This document shows positions 33,761 to 34,473 of a stretch of 34,473 nt of DNA, piece after piece; position 1 is the stretch's first letter, and every line of letters starts with the position of its first letter. A model generated the notes under the pieces. It was given only the letters and a program-made list of their open reading frames with translations, had not been told where the DNA came from and made no database searches. The translations under genes and the position numbers were made by a program. This DNA is from Burkholderiaceae bacterium (lineage in GTDB: Bacteria; Pseudomonadota; Gammaproteobacteria; Burkholderiales; Burkholderiaceae): positions 1-34,473 of the forward strand of contig JAGWNU010000020.1 of the NCBI GenBank assembly GCA_028871175.1. Reading direction: 5' to 3'.

Positions 33761-34473
33761 ATGCACCAACCCCGCCGCACCATCCTCCGCCTGACCATGG
33801 CCGCCACACTGGCCGCATCGCTCCTGGGCGGCACCATCAGCACCGCCCACGCAGAAGCCACCGAAGTCCGCATCTCCCACGGCTATGGCATCCTCTACCT
33901 CCCCATCATGGTGATGGCCAGCGAGCACCTGCTGGAGAAGCAAGCCAAGGCCGCCGGCCTGGGCGACGTCAAGGTCCACTACCGCATCCTCGATGGCGGC
34001 AACGTCATCAACGACGCCATGCTCTCGGGCGCGCTGGACATCGCCTCGCTGGGCGTGCCGGGCTTCCTCACGCTGTGGGACAAGACCCGCGGCAGCGCGA
34101 TGGAAGTGCGCGGGCTGTCGTCGCTCAGCTCATCGTCGATGTACCTGATGACGCGCAACCCGAACGTGAAGACGCTGGCCGATTTCTCCGACAAGGACCG
34201 CATTGCCGTGCCCGGCATCAAGACCTCGCTGCCGGCCGTGGTGCTGCAGATGGCCGCCGCCAAGACCTTCGGCGACAAGCAATTCAACAAGCTTGACCCG
34301 ATCACCGTGCCGCTGCCACACCCCGACGCCACCGCTGTCATGCTGGCCGGCGGCAGCCAGATCAACAGCCACATGGCTTCGCCGCCGTTCTCGTACACCG
34401 AGGCCGCGGCGCCCGGCCTGCACCGCGTGTTCAACACGGTCGACGTGCTCGGCAACATCACGCTGGACATGAC
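33761..34473 (+). CDS. NitT/TauT-type ABC transporter substrate-binding protein, N-terminal part (3' end cut by the window)
   Basis: Open from ATG 33761 (AAGGAG nine bases upstream) to the window edge: 237 complete codons plus two bases. Residues 1-31 are a signal peptide (LTMAATLAASLLGGTISTAHA). The mature part (VRISHGYGILYLPIMVMASEHLLEK, read in pieces) is the first lobe of a NitT/TauT-like binding protein: GALDIASLGVPGFLTLWDK, LADFSDKDRIAVPGIKTSLPA, PDATAVMLAGGSQINSHMASPPF. It ends at ITLDM, and the fragment at position 1 starts with LDMT in the same frame. Together they give one 342-residue protein of normal length. Permease and ATPase genes are absent from the window. Confidence 0.9.
   Translation, partial: MHQPRRTILRLTMAATLAASLLGGTISTAHAEATEVRISHGYGILYLPIMVMASEHLLEKQAKAAGLGDVKVHYRILDGGNVINDAMLSGALDIASLGVPGFLTLWDKTRGSAMEVRGLSSLSSSSMYLMTRNPNVKTLADFSDKDRIAVPGIKTSLPAVVLQMAAAKTFGDKQFNKLDPITVPLPHPDATAVMLAGGSQINSHMASPPFSYTEAAAPGLHRVFNTVDVLGNITLDM

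Overview
This is about 34.5 kb of GC-rich DNA with the gene content and codon style of a betaproteobacterium of the Burkholderiaceae. Ralstonia (pickettii/insidiosa/mannitolilytica type) is my best guess, inferred from protein families rather than from any marker gene. Coding is dense and there are about 30 credible genes. I see no rRNA, tRNA, transposase, integrase, plasmid replication gene or CRISPR array.

Layout. (1) 1-328 is the C-terminal end of a NitT/TauT-type substrate-binding protein. 376-5403 holds a DUF488 protein, a PACE efflux pump divergent from a LysR regulator, a YcgR-like PilZ protein, and a regulator/PLP-dehydratase/RidA cluster. (2) 5404-6019 is a gene-poor gap with a probable short-chain dehydrogenase remnant. 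It is followed by a small secreted Ala/Pro-rich protein and a SulP anion transporter. (3) 8348-12750 is an mprF-acvB pair that makes and hydrolyses aminoacyl-phosphatidylglycerol. (4) 13051-17480 holds a small acidic protein, an AraC regulator preceded by an FNR-like cysteine cluster in the same frame, a lipoprotein subtilase with a P domain, and a small secreted protein directly downstream of it. (5) 17677-21282 holds a CLC-type fluoride exporter behind a clear fluoride riboswitch, a DsbA-like oxidoreductase, and a very cysteine-rich repeat lipoprotein. (6) 21922-32032 is acyl-CoA metabolism: a ligase, then on the other strand a complete isobutyryl-CoA to propionyl-CoA (valine) pathway with its own CoA ligase, headed by a divergent AraC-type regulator. 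(7) 32029-34473 holds a GNAT acetyltransferase, a flavin-reductase-like protein, a 529-bp imperfect palindrome, and the N-terminal 237 residues of a NitT/TauT-type binding protein.

The most striking global feature is that the window closes on itself. Its last 12 bases equal its first 12, and joining them fuses the two partial binding-protein pieces in frame into one normal 342-residue protein. The window is therefore either a circular molecule or contig, one unit of a tandem duplication, or a segment between direct repeats.

The best candidates for undescribed biology are the cysteine-rich lipoprotein with its apparently dedicated DsbA-like partner, the subtilase with a possible trans-acting inhibitor or chaperone, and the possible Fe-S-type cysteine motif ahead of an AraC regulator. 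The large palindrome is a further candidate. All functional calls come from reading motifs by eye; no database search was run.
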